Below, one piece after another: positions 10,912-22,819 of a stretch of 64,000 nt of DNA. Each line of letters opens with the position of its first letter. The stretch's first letter is position 1. The stretch is from the NCBI GenBank assembly GCA_039881145.1, contig JAYKKI010000027.1, forward strand, positions 25,133,001 through 25,197,000, in the 5' to 3' direction. A model generated the notes under the pieces. The model ran no database searches. It was not told the origin of the DNA and was given only the letters and a program-made list of their open reading frames with translations. The position numbers were made by a program, and so were the translations under genes. The DNA comes from Druceiella hillmani (lineage: Eukaryota > Arthropoda > Insecta > Lepidoptera > Hepialidae).

Positions 10912-12238
10912 CGAGGGGGCGTTTTTAAGTTCGCGGAATGGAGGATGAGGAGTAAGAATAAAAATACAAAATTATTTTTCTTTTTCAATATATTCACCTG
11001 TTATCCTAATACATTTTTCAGATCTTTCAGTTAGCTTATATCATAAAAAAATGTTTCGTCTTTGCCCGAAAAATAAGCTGAAGCTGCGTTCTGCACTTCT
11101 TCATCGCTTGAAAACTTCTTTCCACGAGGTTATTTTTTAAAGTTTGGGAACAAATAATCATCACTGGGAGTCAGGTCAGGACTGTAGGGCGGTGTTCTAA
11201 AATATCGAAGCCCACCTCGTGCAAGGCGGCCAGCGCAATGCGGCTCGTGTGAACCGGCGCATTGTCGTGCAAAAGCAGGACACCTTTGATCAATATTCCC
11301 GTTCTATTTTCTTTGATTGCCTCTTTCAAGAATATTTCTTTCCTCTCCATAATTGACACATAGTATTATCCAGCTACGGAAACACCTTTATCTTTATAAT
11401 CCGTTCACAGGGTCCCTCCTGAATCCCAAAAGACTGTTGCCATCATTTTTCCAGCCGACTGTGACACCTTAAATTTGTTGGGTGGTGATGTGCCTTTTTT
11501 GTACCACTGCGTTGAGTCTTGTTTAGTTGAGGTTCATGACGATGAACCCAAGTTTTATCTTCAGTAATAATTCGACTCAATAGTCCATGTTTGTTTTCAC
11601 TACGGAGGTCCAAAAACGCGCAATAACACTCCACGCGGCGTTGTTTTTGAGGCGGTATGAGCATTCTCGGCACCGATCTTGCGCTGACCTTTGTCATGCC
11701 AAGATGATCATGGAGAATTTTATAAATTGTTGTATCCGATACTTCAATCATCTCTGCAAGCTGTTTCTTCTTTAGTCTGGCATCTTTCAATACTAATTTT
11801 TCAACTTTTTCAATAATTTCCGGAATAGTCATTTCGATCGGCCGACCGGGGCTTGAGTCGTTTTCAAGTGAGTCTCTACCCTGTTTAAAAAGACTATGCC
11901 ACTTGTAAATCATAGTTTTACCCGGGCAAAAGTCCTCGTAAACGGATTTCATCTCTTTCAGTATGGTGTGAACCGACTTTCCTTGCTTGGTAAGGTACTT
12001 TGTAATGGCACGGTGCTCGATTTTTTTCCATAGTTCAGACTTTCTTCCAGATTGATTTGTTGGTTCGATGATAGTTCAAAGACTAATGATCCGATTATAA
12101 TAAAACTTGGTTTATATTAATAATGAGTTACTTAACTAGATATAATTCCATTAATCACCTTTACTAATGCAGTAATTTCCGTAATCACCTTTACTAAAGC
12201 CTACCTTTCCATTACGGGAACTTGAAAACGCCCCCTCG
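10912..12238 (-). mobile_element. full-length mariner element with both TIRs
   Basis: Bounded by TA dinucleotides (10910-10911 and 12239-12240). The left end begins CGAGGGGGCGTTTTTAAGTT and the right end, read inward on the minus strand, CGAGGGGGCGTTTTCAAGTT. The match continues as TC.CG.AATGGA, giving inverted repeats of about 30 bp with a few differences. The 1,327-bp length is normal for mariner. The transposase is on the minus strand. Confidence 0.93.
10990..12060 (-). pseudogene. mariner DD34D transposase, multiply broken
   Basis: The transposase reads from about 12,045 (SGRKSELWKKIEHRAITKYL; no in-frame ATG, so the start codon is probably mutated). The N-terminal helix-turn-helix runs through KWHSLFKQGRDSLENDSSPGRP, followed by the paired linker helices. 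The first catalytic block is IITEDKTWVH (family TGDETWVH; the Asp remains). After a frameshift near 11,515: SAGKMMATVFWDS, stops near 11,415 and 11,370, then the second catalytic block GVLLLHDNAPVHTS. After another frameshift near 11,190: PYSPDLTPSDDYLFPNF with the third Asp. Thirty-four residues separate the last two, so DD34D. The longest piece spans 11,443-11,952 (169 codons). All three acidic residues survive, but at least two frameshifts and several stops kill it. Confidence 0.92.
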
Positions 12239-12240
12239 TA

Positions 12241-12760
12241 ACCCTTGTAGCTCGTATACTTTACAGAGGTTTGTCCATATATGCACTATATATCGAAATA
12301 CAGGCATATTCTGAATAAATGTGAGCGATGGCTTCTGGTCCTTTAAAGATTCTCATGATTCCTAATAAAAGTTTGGAGGATGTGGGAGTGATCCAAAACA
12401 TAAACCGCTAGACAACCCTGGACCACCCGAAATAGTGGCGTTTATATATCGTATTTTTGTACTCTATATTTATGTATAGTGTGGAAAATATTTGTACACG
12501 TAAAAATAATTGTACATGTGTAAATACATTCTACTTAAAGAATTTCGCTGCTTTGAATTTTTATTTTGTAAGAAATGTCACCATCATTACGATATTCCTG
12601 ATTACCTGGACTTGTATTTACATGTTGACTCGCCTCACATGAAAGTAGCAAAGTTGGAATGCCGCAATCCTTTATATTGGCATATTTTTTTTGACTTTTT
12701 CCTTTCTCATGCTTTCTTCTGTGTTACCTATGCCATTGTTTTATCTTATATTACCTTTTT
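12241..12760. other. AT-rich flank of the mariner
   Basis: Two overlapping plus-strand open frames (12,457-12,642 and 12,510-12,881) show no recognisable domain, and the second runs into the adjacent repeat. No gene is called. Confidence 0.4.
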
Positions 12761-13266
12761 CAGGGTTCCGTACCCCAAAAGGAAGAAAGGAACCCTTATA
12801 GGATTACTTCGTTGTCCGTCTGTCAATCTACCAAGACCTTTTTTCCCAGGAAAGCGTTTCCACGCATCAAATTTAAATTAATATTGATTACTTAGGTCTA
12901 CGGTCCCTTAGAGTTGTAAAAATATCAAGCTTCTAAGTCAACGCAATTAAGAAGATATATAAAAATAGGTATATTTATGCCACATATTTAGACAATCACA
13001 GATAAATTAAAACCGTTAAGGTTCTTTCCGTTGACCGCAGAATCAAGAAATTTGGCAAGAGCCTTAATTTATATTTATATCATATAATTTTTTTTTATTA
13101 AGTCTGTGCCTGTGGAATATGTGGTAGGCAACATATTTTTGTTATTAAAAATTAAAATTTTGTAAATAGTTTAAGAATATTATGTATCATTAAATGTTTA
13201 TAAACGTCTATATGTGTACAGAACCCTCGTAGTACGAGTTCCACTCGTGTTTGACATGTTCTTTTA
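12761..13266 (+). repeat. GGTTCCGTA-type interspersed repeat
   Basis: Starts CAGGGTTCCGTACCCC, then GGAACCCTTATAGGATTAC and a GTCCGTCTGTC run. It continues with internal landmarks GGTCTACGGTCCCTTAGAG, CTTCTAAGTCAACGCAAT and CCGTTGACC, and ends ACAGAACCCTCG...GAGTTCCACTCGTG. I recognise this order from a very abundant lepidopteran interspersed repeat whose ends are AGGGTTCCGTA and ACGGAACCCTC. The copy is old and AT-drifted. Confidence 0.75.
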
Positions 13267-13788
13267 ATATAACTCAATTTAACCATGTCTTCTTTAGTCT
13301 CGTCTTCTATATTTTTTTTCATGTCTGTATTAATATCTCAATTTTCTAAATATTGCTATTTTCCCTAAATCGCAAATTGTTTTATGTTTATTTGTATAGA
13401 AATATAAATGTTTGTTTATAGAGAAATTACTTACATAGCAGCATCAATGCCATTTGACAGTGATATTTTTTTAATTTTTCTTTGGTATATTATATTCTTT
13501 GAATATAGAATGAAAATTGTCATATACATATTAGTCTTAGTTTTTACTACGTTCTATTAGTATCGAAAACTTGGTAAGGATCGTTCCATTTTGAAAAAGT
13601 TCTAATATAAAGGGCAAAAAATTTAAATATTTTTGCGTTCATAATGTTTGTCGTTATTTGCGCATATAAATGATTTAACTTTATATTGTTGAGATTACCC
13701 ATTTACATTTAACGTAAGTAATTTTAGTTTCTTACGTCATAAAATTGTTAATATTCAAACTAAATTTGAAATATGAATTGTTCGTGTT
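13267..13788. other. AT-rich sequence, nothing recognised
   Basis: No coding similarity or repeat noted before the next palindromic-element derivative. Confidence 0.4.
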
Positions 13789-13893
13789 CATAAGAGAATT
13801 TTGAATATATTTGGCGTTAATTTTGTAGAAATTCATTATTTACAATTAAATAATACTACATCACGTAGTTTCATTTAATTGTACATAAGAGAA
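13789..13893. mobile_element. short derivative of the palindromic element with target duplications
   Basis: CATAAGAGAA at 13789-13798 is repeated exactly at 13884-13893. Between them lie 85 bp. First is the family tail in reverse orientation (TTGAATATATTTGGCGTTAA from 13801). Then comes ACAATTAAA, and then only the outermost 31 bp of the far arm (TAATACTACATCACGTAGTT). The centre of the palindrome, including both hammerhead-like motifs, has been lost. Confidence 0.85.
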
Positions 13894-14734
13894 ATGAAAA
13901 GTACACTGTTTGAAGAAACTACTCGCGTGAACTATAAATATATTGCAAAAATACTACAAAGAAATATTAAATAACAAAAATACTCGAAAAATTTTCGTCT
14001 GAAGTTATGCGGGGCACAAACCAAAGGAAATGTCGCGTAATTCCAGTTTACGACCCTTACTGGTACTGGCATATTATGCTCTGTTGTTACGGTATACATC
14101 AGCTTAAATGTTGATTCATAAAAAAAATTGTTTATTTCTTCGGCTTATCGCTCGTTTTGATATGATGAAAACGTAGTTGAACTAATATTTTTTAAAAAAA
14201 TTTCTTCGGAGAAAATGTAAATCGGGGATAAAAATTATTTTCTCGCTGACTCAATCGAATAGGTATTATTAACAGCTGTTTTTCAAACGCAACGAAACAT
14301 TTTTAGTAATTTTTTTATGGGCGTCTTCGCGAGATATAATCTTCAAAAAATATAGAATATTATTTTCCTCTCTTTTGTCTGCTAACTTTTTAAACAAGTA
14401 TATCAAAAATCCTAAATTCAAGATAACAAGGTTTAATAATTACTATAACAAAAAATATGTCATCTTGCATTAATAAATTAAATATATATAAGCAACCAAC
14501 TAATTTGTTTTACTAACCTGAAAAATACAACAGGCAATGTGTAAGATTTACGTAGTTAAAAATAACATCAGTAGTTATAAATATTTTATCAATAAATAAG
14601 ATATATACTTTTAAATTATAAATATTATATGTGGTTAAATTTTTAAACTTTTATACCTAGGAACATAAGTCTGCAAAGCACACTTATATTCCTGATACGT
14701 GTCCTCTTTGTACAAAAGAACCACAATACAAATA

Positions 14735-14776
14735 ACCTATATATGTACGCTCTGTAAAACCTATATATGTACGCTC
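14735..14776. repeat. 24-bp direct duplication
   Basis: ACCTATATATGTACGCTC at 14735 recurs 24 bp later at 14759 inside segment B. Confidence 0.8.
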
Positions 14777-15949
14777 CCAAATATTTTAGTTTTTCTTAAA
14801 TAATAACTAAAGTTAGGTTAAAAAAAAAAGCCGCTCCCAGTAATTTTCTATGACTGACGTTAAATCGAGTTAACAAACAGAAAAAAAACAATTCATTCCT
14901 CAGCAAATGTATATCTATATAATCAGACATTATCGCTGGTAAACGCAACAAATCCCGAAACTACAGTGTAACGCTTCCAAAGCCCTTATTGACATGAAAA
15001 TTATTCATGCCATGCACGTAGTACATTATTCATTGCCAAGAAGTAATGTTTCGTAACAATGAACCAAAATGAAATAAAGAATATTTACTTTCATGTGAAT
15101 CATCATCCAATCCATCAGACTGAAAATGAAGAACATCATTCATATTGACTGAATGTTGAATTCAATATTTATGCTGAAGAAACCTCTTTATTTGGCGGCA
15201 TGTATAAATAAAATATGTAAGTATAAAATATAATTGCGGATGTATATAAAACATTTGTACATTAAAATGATAACATTTATTACACTAACTCATATTAATA
15301 TTTATAAAAACTCACGTACTGTCAAATGCTACATCTATAAACTTATTTTTAAGCAAAAAAATGAATTTTCTTTGGACTTGTTGCCAATAAAATATTTTCA
15401 AATACTCTCCTAGAATTGTTTTTCTTGGAAAGTTTTCATGCCACTGCAAATAAAAAAAATCCTAATATTTAAGAGCAATAATTTTATTTCGAATTATATT
15501 CAGTAAATATTAGTAGTAATAGAGTAATTTGAAATGTTTTATTAGTTTTTTGTCGTAAAACTTAACATTACAGGATACTAAGCAAATTTTCTTTAAAATT
15601 TAATTCGAGATACCAACAGGACCCCACCAGTAAACCATTTGTACCTTAAAATGTACACACATATAGGTGACCAAGTTATGCTACTATCGTACAATGTGAC
15701 GAAATTATAAACACTTATATATGACAATAATATAGCTTCTTGAAGTCATAACTTCTTTTTGCTCACCTATTCCAACATTTTTTGATGGGAAAATATTTGC
15801 GATTTTTCATCACGCCAAGAGCGGCGGTAAGCAAACATACGAACGGTTCGACTTTATTCGGGTATACTCAGCATTAGACCGGGTAGGCCGAACGAGAGGA
15901 AGTCGAACAACCGGTTCAGTAAGTAAATTTTCATTTCATCATTTTGCCT

Positions 15950-16040
15950 AGTAAGTTCTTGTGCACAGCGGTAAATCACTGAATCACGAACGCAACACGA
16001 TGGAAATCTAAGTTCAAATCTCGATGTTCTTGTTTTTCTA
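15950..16040 (+). repeat. tRNA-derived SINE-like head
   Basis: GTGCACAGCGGTAAATCACT resembles an A box region, and AGTTCAAATCTCG at about 16,010-16,022 matches the B box pattern GTTCRANNC. Spacing and the intervening GAATCACGAACGCAA resemble a tRNA body, but the acceptor stem is not closed, so a SINE relic is more likely than a tRNA gene. An AT-rich stretch follows. Confidence 0.35.
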
Positions 16041-16664
16041 TTAGATTCTATTTTATTCTAGGAAATAAAATTTATTTATTGAAGTCAAATATATTTGAAA
16101 AAAAATTATTTAATTTTACATCAGTAGTTATGTGTAAGTACATGCTTATCTAGATATAGTTTATTACAAAAAAAAAATTTCGAACTTTGCTGTTTGCGGT
16201 CTTTGTTTGAATCCCATGGCTCAAGTATTTTTAATGTAATTTTTTTAGAAAAATATTATTTATTAACAGATCTCTCTCGAGTGCTTGGAATATATTCAGT
16301 ATATAAAATCTTCATTTGTAATGAAGACGTATATTTTTTTTCTTTACACTGAAATATTTTGTTTATTATTTAGTGTATATTGTATGTAGTTGCAAAACTT
16401 TTATAAATTCTTTGAGTGTATTTGTATCCATGCACTCATATAATATATTAATTATGTTATTATTAGATATTAAAATGGATAGAACATGATAAGTTGAATG
16501 TGCACTATACTATTCAGGTTATTCACATGTTTTCGAGAATGAATGTGTAGCTTACGACTAGTATTAATTTTAATTATTTTTATTTTTAACTTTCGTTTTT
16601 AAATTTTCCGAGACGCAGAGTACGATTACATTGGTTGACAAAGTTTTTACTTATACTATGTGGA

Positions 16665-16767
16665 ACACCAAATTATTTTATATTTTTATGACGCATTTTC
16701 ATATTAAACTTGGTCTTAAGTACACCAAATTATTTTCTATTTATATAACGCATTTTCATATTAAACT
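16665..16767. repeat. tandem duplication, period 57 bp
   Basis: ACACCAAATTATTTT...GACGCATTTTCATATTAAACT at 16665-16710 is repeated with small changes at 16722-16767. Confidence 0.85.
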
Positions 16768-17662
16768 ATTTTAATTTCTTTGAATATTTTTTAAAAACGA
16801 ATTAAGAATATTATATAACTTAACAATATATCATTCACAGATATCCATTACATAATTCAAAACGACAAGTTGCATAATATATTGCTGGTCAAACATGCAT
16901 ATCTACGGACGCTCGTGTTTTCTCAGAATTGCGGTGAATTACCGTATTTCGACATTGATTTATGACTTGAAAATGTTTTTCTCTTTGCAGTTTTGAAACT
17001 GCCTTAAATCATTCTATTAAGCTTGTAGTCATTAATATTGAGAACATTATTCATTATTCAAAGTGTCGAACAGATGCTTCAAAACAACAACTTTAATTAT
17101 TTTCTCAGCTATATTAAATAAAATTTACAACAATTTGATGTTGTGTTACAATTCTGATATGCAAAATACAGAATGACTTATGATAAGTCAATTGATTATT
17201 GCCTTATGGGAATTTAATGAGATTGCCTAGAAAATAATACATTTTTGTTTGAGAGGAAGAATATAGAAAAATAACATTGTAATGTTAACTTTTAAAATAC
17301 TTTCCATATAATTCTGCATACGAAATATTGTATCTTTAGTTTTAAATCATAGTAATTATATTTAACCTTATGAAACCTGGAAATATTTGTTCATCTTTAA
17401 GTATTTAAAATTGAAAATAAATTTACCTTAATAAAATATGTTTTTGAAGAACATAATTATCTTTACATTTAAACCAATTTGGCTAAATTAATGATTTAGT
17501 TATAATGACAATTGGACTTTGCATTGCTACAGCGAGAAAATTTAATACAGTCCATAATGATAAGCGGAACTAGATAATATAGCTAAAGGTTTTATAAAAT
17601 GTTCCCTCATTTATAAACAGTAATAGAAAGATAGTAATAAACAGAGATTAAAGTATTATCTT

Positions 17663-17700
17663 GAACTGAAACAGACCATGATAAAGTCAATATTTTATAG
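17663..17700 (+). other. conserved 37-bp block, copy 1 (possible exon relic)
   Basis: GAACTGAAACAGACCATG and the following 20 bp match copies at 62,008-62,045 (same strand) and 63,471-63,507 (opposite strand). In the frame shared by all three it reads LK(Q/E)xM(I/T)KxIFYR. The conservation stands out from the surrounding AT-rich sequence, but no protein family is recognised. Confidence 0.4.
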
Positions 17701-18325
17701 GATGAAAGTGTGATAAAATATCTAACACTAATAGCTTAATTGAAATGTAATTCTGTAGATATATACGTATATATCACATAAAAACTGGATAAAAAATGTT
17801 ATAACACATTTTATTATAAATTTATTTGGCATCAAAATTGCTTAGTTGAATTAAAGAATATTTTAAAATTATTTCTAGTCAGCAGATAAAAGTTATTTTA
17901 AAAGTATTATTAGCAAATAAAGATTTCAAATTGAACTAGCAAATTTAATTTCAAATTCAAGAAAATTGCCGGTATTTTATTTTTTAAGAGGAATCCATTT
18001 ATTACTTGAAGGAGACGAAGGAATCGTCGTTAAAAATATTACGTAAAAATAAGAATATTTAAAAAATTAAATTACATCAAGTAAATTATAAAAAAATATA
18101 CAATTTTGACTTTAATACATTTTAAGTAGATGAAATCAATGTATACCTTAAAACCAAATAAAATGTAATGGTCTTAATCTAACAAAAAAATAGTATATTA
18201 TAAAAAAGAAGGACAATTATTATTTATAACTGAACTATGAAATATTATGCTACCAAAAATAATAATTGGAATGTGAAGTGTTACGTACATAAATTGCCGA
18301 TAACTAAAGCCAACCAATTATATTA

Positions 18326-19466
18326 GATGGGCAACTTATAAAACCGCCATCTCTACACGAACAATTTTCAAGTTTTTATATGTTATCAATCGTTAATTTC
18401 ATAAGCACCCTCAGTATTCAATACTTGTCGCCAACATTTAGGCAGAACTAAAATTCCATTCTCGGAGAAACATTTGGGCTTTTGACTGAAAAACCAGCGA
18501 AGTTCGATTTTCACAGTTGGTAATTAGATGGCGAAAGATCTAGAGAGTATGGTGCATGAAATCCAAGTGAAAGTAGTTTTTCACATGTTACTGTTAATAC
18601 GTAGGGGTCGAGCAGTGTCATGTAAAAAATAAACTTTGCTTTAATTTGAAGAAAATTAAGCGGTGAATGATCAATTGTATTATTATGATTGTACTCTTAG
18701 CCTGAAACAGTTCCCAATTAATAGCTCCATCTATATCCAACCGTGCACTCAAAAGTATCTTTTTCCCAATATTATATTTTGTCTAGGTACGTCTTTTTCT
18801 CCAGCCATTGACGTTTATGCTAAAAATTAATATAAGTCACCCATTTTTCATCTCCTGTAACCAGATACTTTAGCCTTTCGTTGGTACGATGAAAACTCAG
18901 TAGCTCCAAGCACATATTAACTCTCCTTTGAAGTTGAAAGGGTGTTAGCTTTTGTGACAGCCAAACGGAATATTTTTACTTATTTCTCAAAGCGTGAAGT
19001 TTTACCATTGCACTATAAGAGCATGAAAATAGCTCTGCCCAACAACGCCTAATATGGGATCTGTTTCAATAAAGCTTTTAAAGTTTCTAAATCTTTTGTA
19101 GTAGATCGCTTTAGATAAGGTTTATCCGACAATTAAAAATTCCCTTCATTGAATCTTTGGAACCAGTATTTAACTGTACTGTAAGAGGGCATAACTTCAC
19201 TCATCGTTGTGTATATATATATATAGTGTGATGTTTCGCTTGTTTTTCACCCTAAACGACATTCATGAATAAAGAGTTCTACAAGTTCACTTCGAAATAC
19301 TTAATTTTTAAATTTATTTTTTATTGGCCAATTACTCAATTGCAAACTGGACTGAAGTTCGAATACCGCACTCTTTACGCACTCTTTATGAAATATTCTA
19401 TAAGTTTGTATAACATTCCAGAAATCGGTCAAAAAAGTAGCCGTACTACCACTCTGCTTACCGAAC
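18326..19466 (-). mobile_element. mariner element (same family as 53.4-55.9 kb)
   Basis: The left end follows a TA at 18324-18325 and reads GATGGGCAACTTATAAAACC, matching GGTTGGAAACTTATAAACCC at 53,425. Inside, the order CAATCG.TAATT, ATAAGCA, GTAT..AACACTT-like, CTTTGTAGGCAG-like agrees with the other copy. The right end is decayed (CTTACCGAAC then TA at 19467-19468, against GAGTTGCCAACC then TA in the other copy). Confidence 0.75.
18440..19310 (-). pseudogene. mariner transposase, cecropia-like, heavily broken
   Basis: From about 19,307 the N-terminal text is recoverable with frameshifts and stops: a KYFEVNL-type start aligned with MEVFQSKLREL of the other copy. It continues with MPSYSTVKYWFQRFNEGNF, stop, LSDKP, the HTH-to-linker region. 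A (TA)8 run at 19,210-19,226 lies inside it. The middle is unreadable. Near the C-terminus: TCEKLLSLGFHAPYSLDLSP then SNYQL, so the residue in the third catalytic position is Asn, as in the other family copy. Dead in every respect. Confidence 0.78.
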
Positions 19467-19468
19467 TA

Positions 19469-19490
19469 TTAGGTTGGCTTATAAGTTGTT
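19469..19490 (+). repeat. additional mariner-terminus-like sequence
   Basis: TTAGGTTGGCTTATAAGTTG resembles the left terminal repeat of this mariner family (TTAGGTTGG..ACTTATAA) in direct orientation. It begins two bases after the decayed right end of the element. It may be a solo end of another copy. Confidence 0.45.
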
Positions 19491-19708
19491 AATATGTTGG
19501 TAGTAGTAGTAGCAGAGTTTGGCTCTGTTTGAATTATATCAGCATTAAAAAGGATTGTCCTAACGTAAGAATAGAATCTCGAAAATATAATTTAGAAGTT
19601 TTATTTAATTTATAATTTATTCTAAATACGAAAACTCTCATAGCTGTTTATTCATTTGTTAAAATACTCATTTATTAATTTTATCTCGAATTCCGTAAAT
19701 TTGATATG

Positions 19709-19935
19709 TATAAATTTATCTATTTATTTATATGCTTTAATGTATCTAAATTATATATGTGGTGAACTCATTACTACAAGAGTTATCTCTTACAGCCAAC
19801 AAGAACACCAGTTCAACCCCGCTCGACGAGCAGCCGGGAATCGAACCCGGGTCCCCGCGTTGCGCAGTGCAGTAAAAGTCTGAATACCTTGTGATCAACC
19901 CAATACGGCCACGACTGACTTTAATATATAAATTT
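19709..19935 (-). mobile_element. tRNA-derived SINE with target duplications
   Basis: TATAAATTT at 19709-19717 and 19927-19935 flank the element (19718-19926). On the minus strand the head contains an A-box-like GTGGCCGTATTGGGTTGAT and a perfect B box GGTTCGATTCC (19837-19847). Together they are the internal RNA polymerase III promoter of a tRNA-derived SINE. The head ends in CCGGGTTCGATTCCCGG. The 3' part reads GTTGGCTGTAAGAGATAACT, then GTAATGAGTTCACCACATAT, and ends with TAAATAAATAGATAAA. That 3' part is the same as the 3' end of the LINE at 50.7-52.1 kb, so this SINE probably used that LINE's enzymes. Confidence 0.85.
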
Positions 19936-20280
19936 TAAATATTTAACAACAAATTAGCCAATCTGATTTGAATCTTAAAACAGATATTATCTTTAAAAAC
20001 ATGTCGTCCTGGGATGATTCTTTTATTTAACTTACTTGAAAAGTAAACAAATATTTGTTTTTTATCATTAAAAATGTTATTAGCAGTTACCGATTATTAT
20101 TTTTGAAAAACAATGAAATTTTCAATATTTCCTGTTTAAAATTACCTAAATTATGTCTTAGACTTATAATACAGCATCAAATCGATATAAATTATATTTT
20201 TCATATTATAAGGGTGATTAATAACTTTTCAATATTTAAAATTTAAAATAAATTAATGTTTTCACTTTGATAAATGTCAT
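19936..20280. other. AT-rich sequence, nothing recognised
   Basis: The 63-codon plus-strand open frame at 20,055-20,246 has no recognised domain. Confidence 0.4.
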
Positions 20281-20284
20281 TTTA

Positions 20285-20455
20285 TTTTCATTTGTATAAT
20301 TATATGGTTCTACAATTGTAGAGGCATATATTTCATATCTACAATTCTACATATAAGCCTCTACATATAAACTCTACATATAAGCCTCTACAATTGTAGA
20401 GGCGTATATGTAGAGGCATATATATTTTCATTTGTATAATTATATGCCTCTACAA
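20285..20455. repeat. cluster of nested palindromes between direct repeats
   Basis: TTTTCATTTGTATAATTATA occurs at 20285 and again at 20425. Between and beside them lie TCTACAATTGTAGA (20309-20322) and the perfect 18-bp palindrome CCTCTACAATTGTAGAGG (20385-20402). Several extra half-copies of CTCTACATATAA are also present. It looks like repeated local inverted duplication. Confidence 0.85.
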
Positions 20456-20739
20456 AGTATGTTCCTTATACATGCCATCAGATAAGAGTTTTCTTCAGCT
20501 CACTGGTTGATCTCAGCATTCAATCAATAAAAATGACGTTTCTCATTTTCAGTCTAATAGACTGCATGTGAATGAAAAATGAACGTAATTTTTTGCATTT
20601 CAGTTCATTGTTATAGAACATTATCTCTTGGCCCGGAATAATGTACTATGTGCACGACGTGAATAATCTTCGTTGTAAATAATGAAGCATTACACTGACG
20701 TTTCAAAATGTATTGTGTTTAAAAGTGATAATATCTGAC

Positions 20740-20740
<1 letters not shown>

Positions 20741-20775
<35 letters not shown>
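20741..20775. repeat. (TA)n microsatellite
   Basis: About 17 TA units with one TG change. Confidence 0.95.
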
Positions 20776-20776
<1 letters not shown>

Positions 20777-22819
20777 CAATTAAAAAATTTGCAACTTTTG
20801 ATATCTTTATTTATATTTTACTTTTCAATGTCTTCAATATTCCTATTAATAGATTTAAATTATTTATAATGTACGGAAATGATTTATATACGGTTCAGAG
20901 ATCGGTCAGATCTACCTTTATATAATAATACTCTAATCATCTTATAATTTTACTGAACGATTTAATGAAGTTCATCTGTCTCCACATACAAACTCATCAC
21001 ATATACTTAAAACATGCATTAAGAAAATCCACCAAATTTTAATAAAATAGAAAGAATAAAATAGATATAACATTTATCTTCTAAAATACTAAAAAAGTTA
21101 ATAACATTAACGCATCGCATATATATTATTCTATTTGACGGCAAATATAACCTCTAGAATTATGTAATCATTACATTCATGAGAATCATAGCACAGTCAA
21201 TTTGTACTTCGAGATAGCTCGCTCAGGAATATCCTATTCATAAATCCAAATGTCACGTTGCACTAACCGCTCGCTCATCACCATGCCTTCTGGCGTAAAT
21301 CTATTACTTTAGTGTACGATAATATCAGCGCGCAGCCACTCGACAATGCTTCAATAATTTCAATTCGAGCTCATACATTTCTCTTTCCCTTTCTAGCCAT
21401 TTCCTTTGCCTAGCCTCTTGATAACTCCGACCCTTCCCAGTGTAAAATATTCTGAAATCGAACTACATTTTAAGCAGACATTTTACATTATTCCTAAAAT
21501 TACAAGAACTGGTATCTAAAGTTGTTTCACTATTTTTTAAATTTTATTCCATATATCGTGTTTTCAAATTACATAAATTGTAATTTATAAGCCGATAATG
21601 TACAAAACAACTTTTGACAACCGCAGAAATTCATTGAGTGCTAAAAGTTTAAACGTAAGTTTAAACAAAAATGGCAACACAATTGTAATGCCATTTTTAA
21701 TATCGCTCACTGAATTCAACGAGAGCGATTGAGAGAGGAAGCCATCCCATTCTGAAAAATAAGTTAGTTCAGGGTTTCTAGACTCCTATCATTGTCGTAT
21801 TCGTTTATAATTTTTTCAATTTTGTTGACTATTTCCTAAGCATTGATTTTTAATTCGCCTGTACTTTCATGACATTTTACTAAACACACAGCACTTAGCG
21901 TGCGTGCGTGCGTGCGTTCGTGTACGCGTGCGTGCGTGTGAATGAACAAATTTAAAGAGAAGAAACTGGAGATGTATGGTATCGAGGCGACTCTGACATG
22001 TTTTGAGTTATAGTTTAGAAGAACTTTATTATAGTAAAAGTATATACTTACAGTACATCGATTCGACTGGTTGACAATATTTTCCGTATCTAAAAGGTCA
22101 TCTGTCCCTTTCATAAAGGTACGACACTCTGACCTATATACTCGAGATGCAATTGAGAATAATTTATATGGGTACCACGACGGCAGCTAAGAGAGGAGGT
22201 GAAAGGAAACGGAAAATATAAACATCCGTTACGCTTTGGGTCATTCTATTTATACATGCGTAAATAAGAGATAACATTGACACAACTGCGAATTATTTTT
22301 ATTTTGTATAGTGAAGTGATAGAAAGTATCACTTTCATTACCGTGAAAGTTGCTTCGAATCCTCCGTTAGACGGGGATTTGTAGCTCTTTATTCCGAAAA
22401 TAAATCGTCATTACGTTCGTTAATTAGGTACAAGATTTGAATTAGGAATTCGGTAAATATTATGAAATGCAAAATGGTACCCTCTTTTCGTTTGCAAATA
22501 ATACTTCTTATAATCATTGCTAATTAGCTATTGGTGTCTAATTTGGGATTAAATCTAATGTTTTCGAAACATATAATAAATTTAGTTTTACTTTACCATA
22601 AGCTACCAAGAGAATAGAATATGTTTAACCACGACTAACACTCAAGTAATAATTCTTATACTAATTTACTAGTAATTCTTTCAACTCTCTAAAATTTGAT
22701 TTCCGTCAGCTTAAATCCTTTAATATCTTATAACTATTTAAGCTTTGCTTTTATGTTAGTATAAAACGTGTTTAAACATCTGATTCTTCTTCCGAGTGGC
22801 GATGTGTCTAGTGTATAGC
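20776..22819. other. AT-rich sequence with one GC microsatellite
   Basis: Holds a TGCG/TGTACGCG microsatellite at 21,898-21,941, unusual here for its G+C content; it drives a spurious minus-strand open frame. The patch 21,230-21,440 is somewhat richer in C. Nothing else is recognised. Confidence 0.5.

Larger units (their letters stand above)
13900..17950. repeat. paralogous segment B (partner of E at 60.2-62.1 kb)
   Basis: Aligns in order with 60,290-62,060. Landmarks: ACTCG.AAATTTTC, GTTTACGAC.CTT.CGTACTGGCAT-like near 14,045, ATTATGCTCTGTTGTT, AGATGTTGATTCATAAAA, a TACGTAGT.AAAAATAA block near 14,548, ATTATCGC.GGTAAACGCAACAAATCC near 14,930, AGTAATGTTTCGTAACAAT near 15,040, and AAACAGACCATGATAAAGTC near 17,670. 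It also matches segment C at 49.4-49.95 kb (CATGTGAATCATCATCCAAT). Longer than E because of additional inserted sequence. No convincing long open frame. Confidence 0.65.

Noticed and set aside
16170..16220. Second tRNA-like promoter in segment B
   Set aside because: GTTTGAATCCC fits a B box, but there is no matching A box at the right distance.
19800..19920. Functional tRNA gene on the minus strand
   Set aside because: The B box is perfect, but the cloverleaf does not close, and the sequence continues into a LINE-like tail flanked by target duplications, so it is a SINE.
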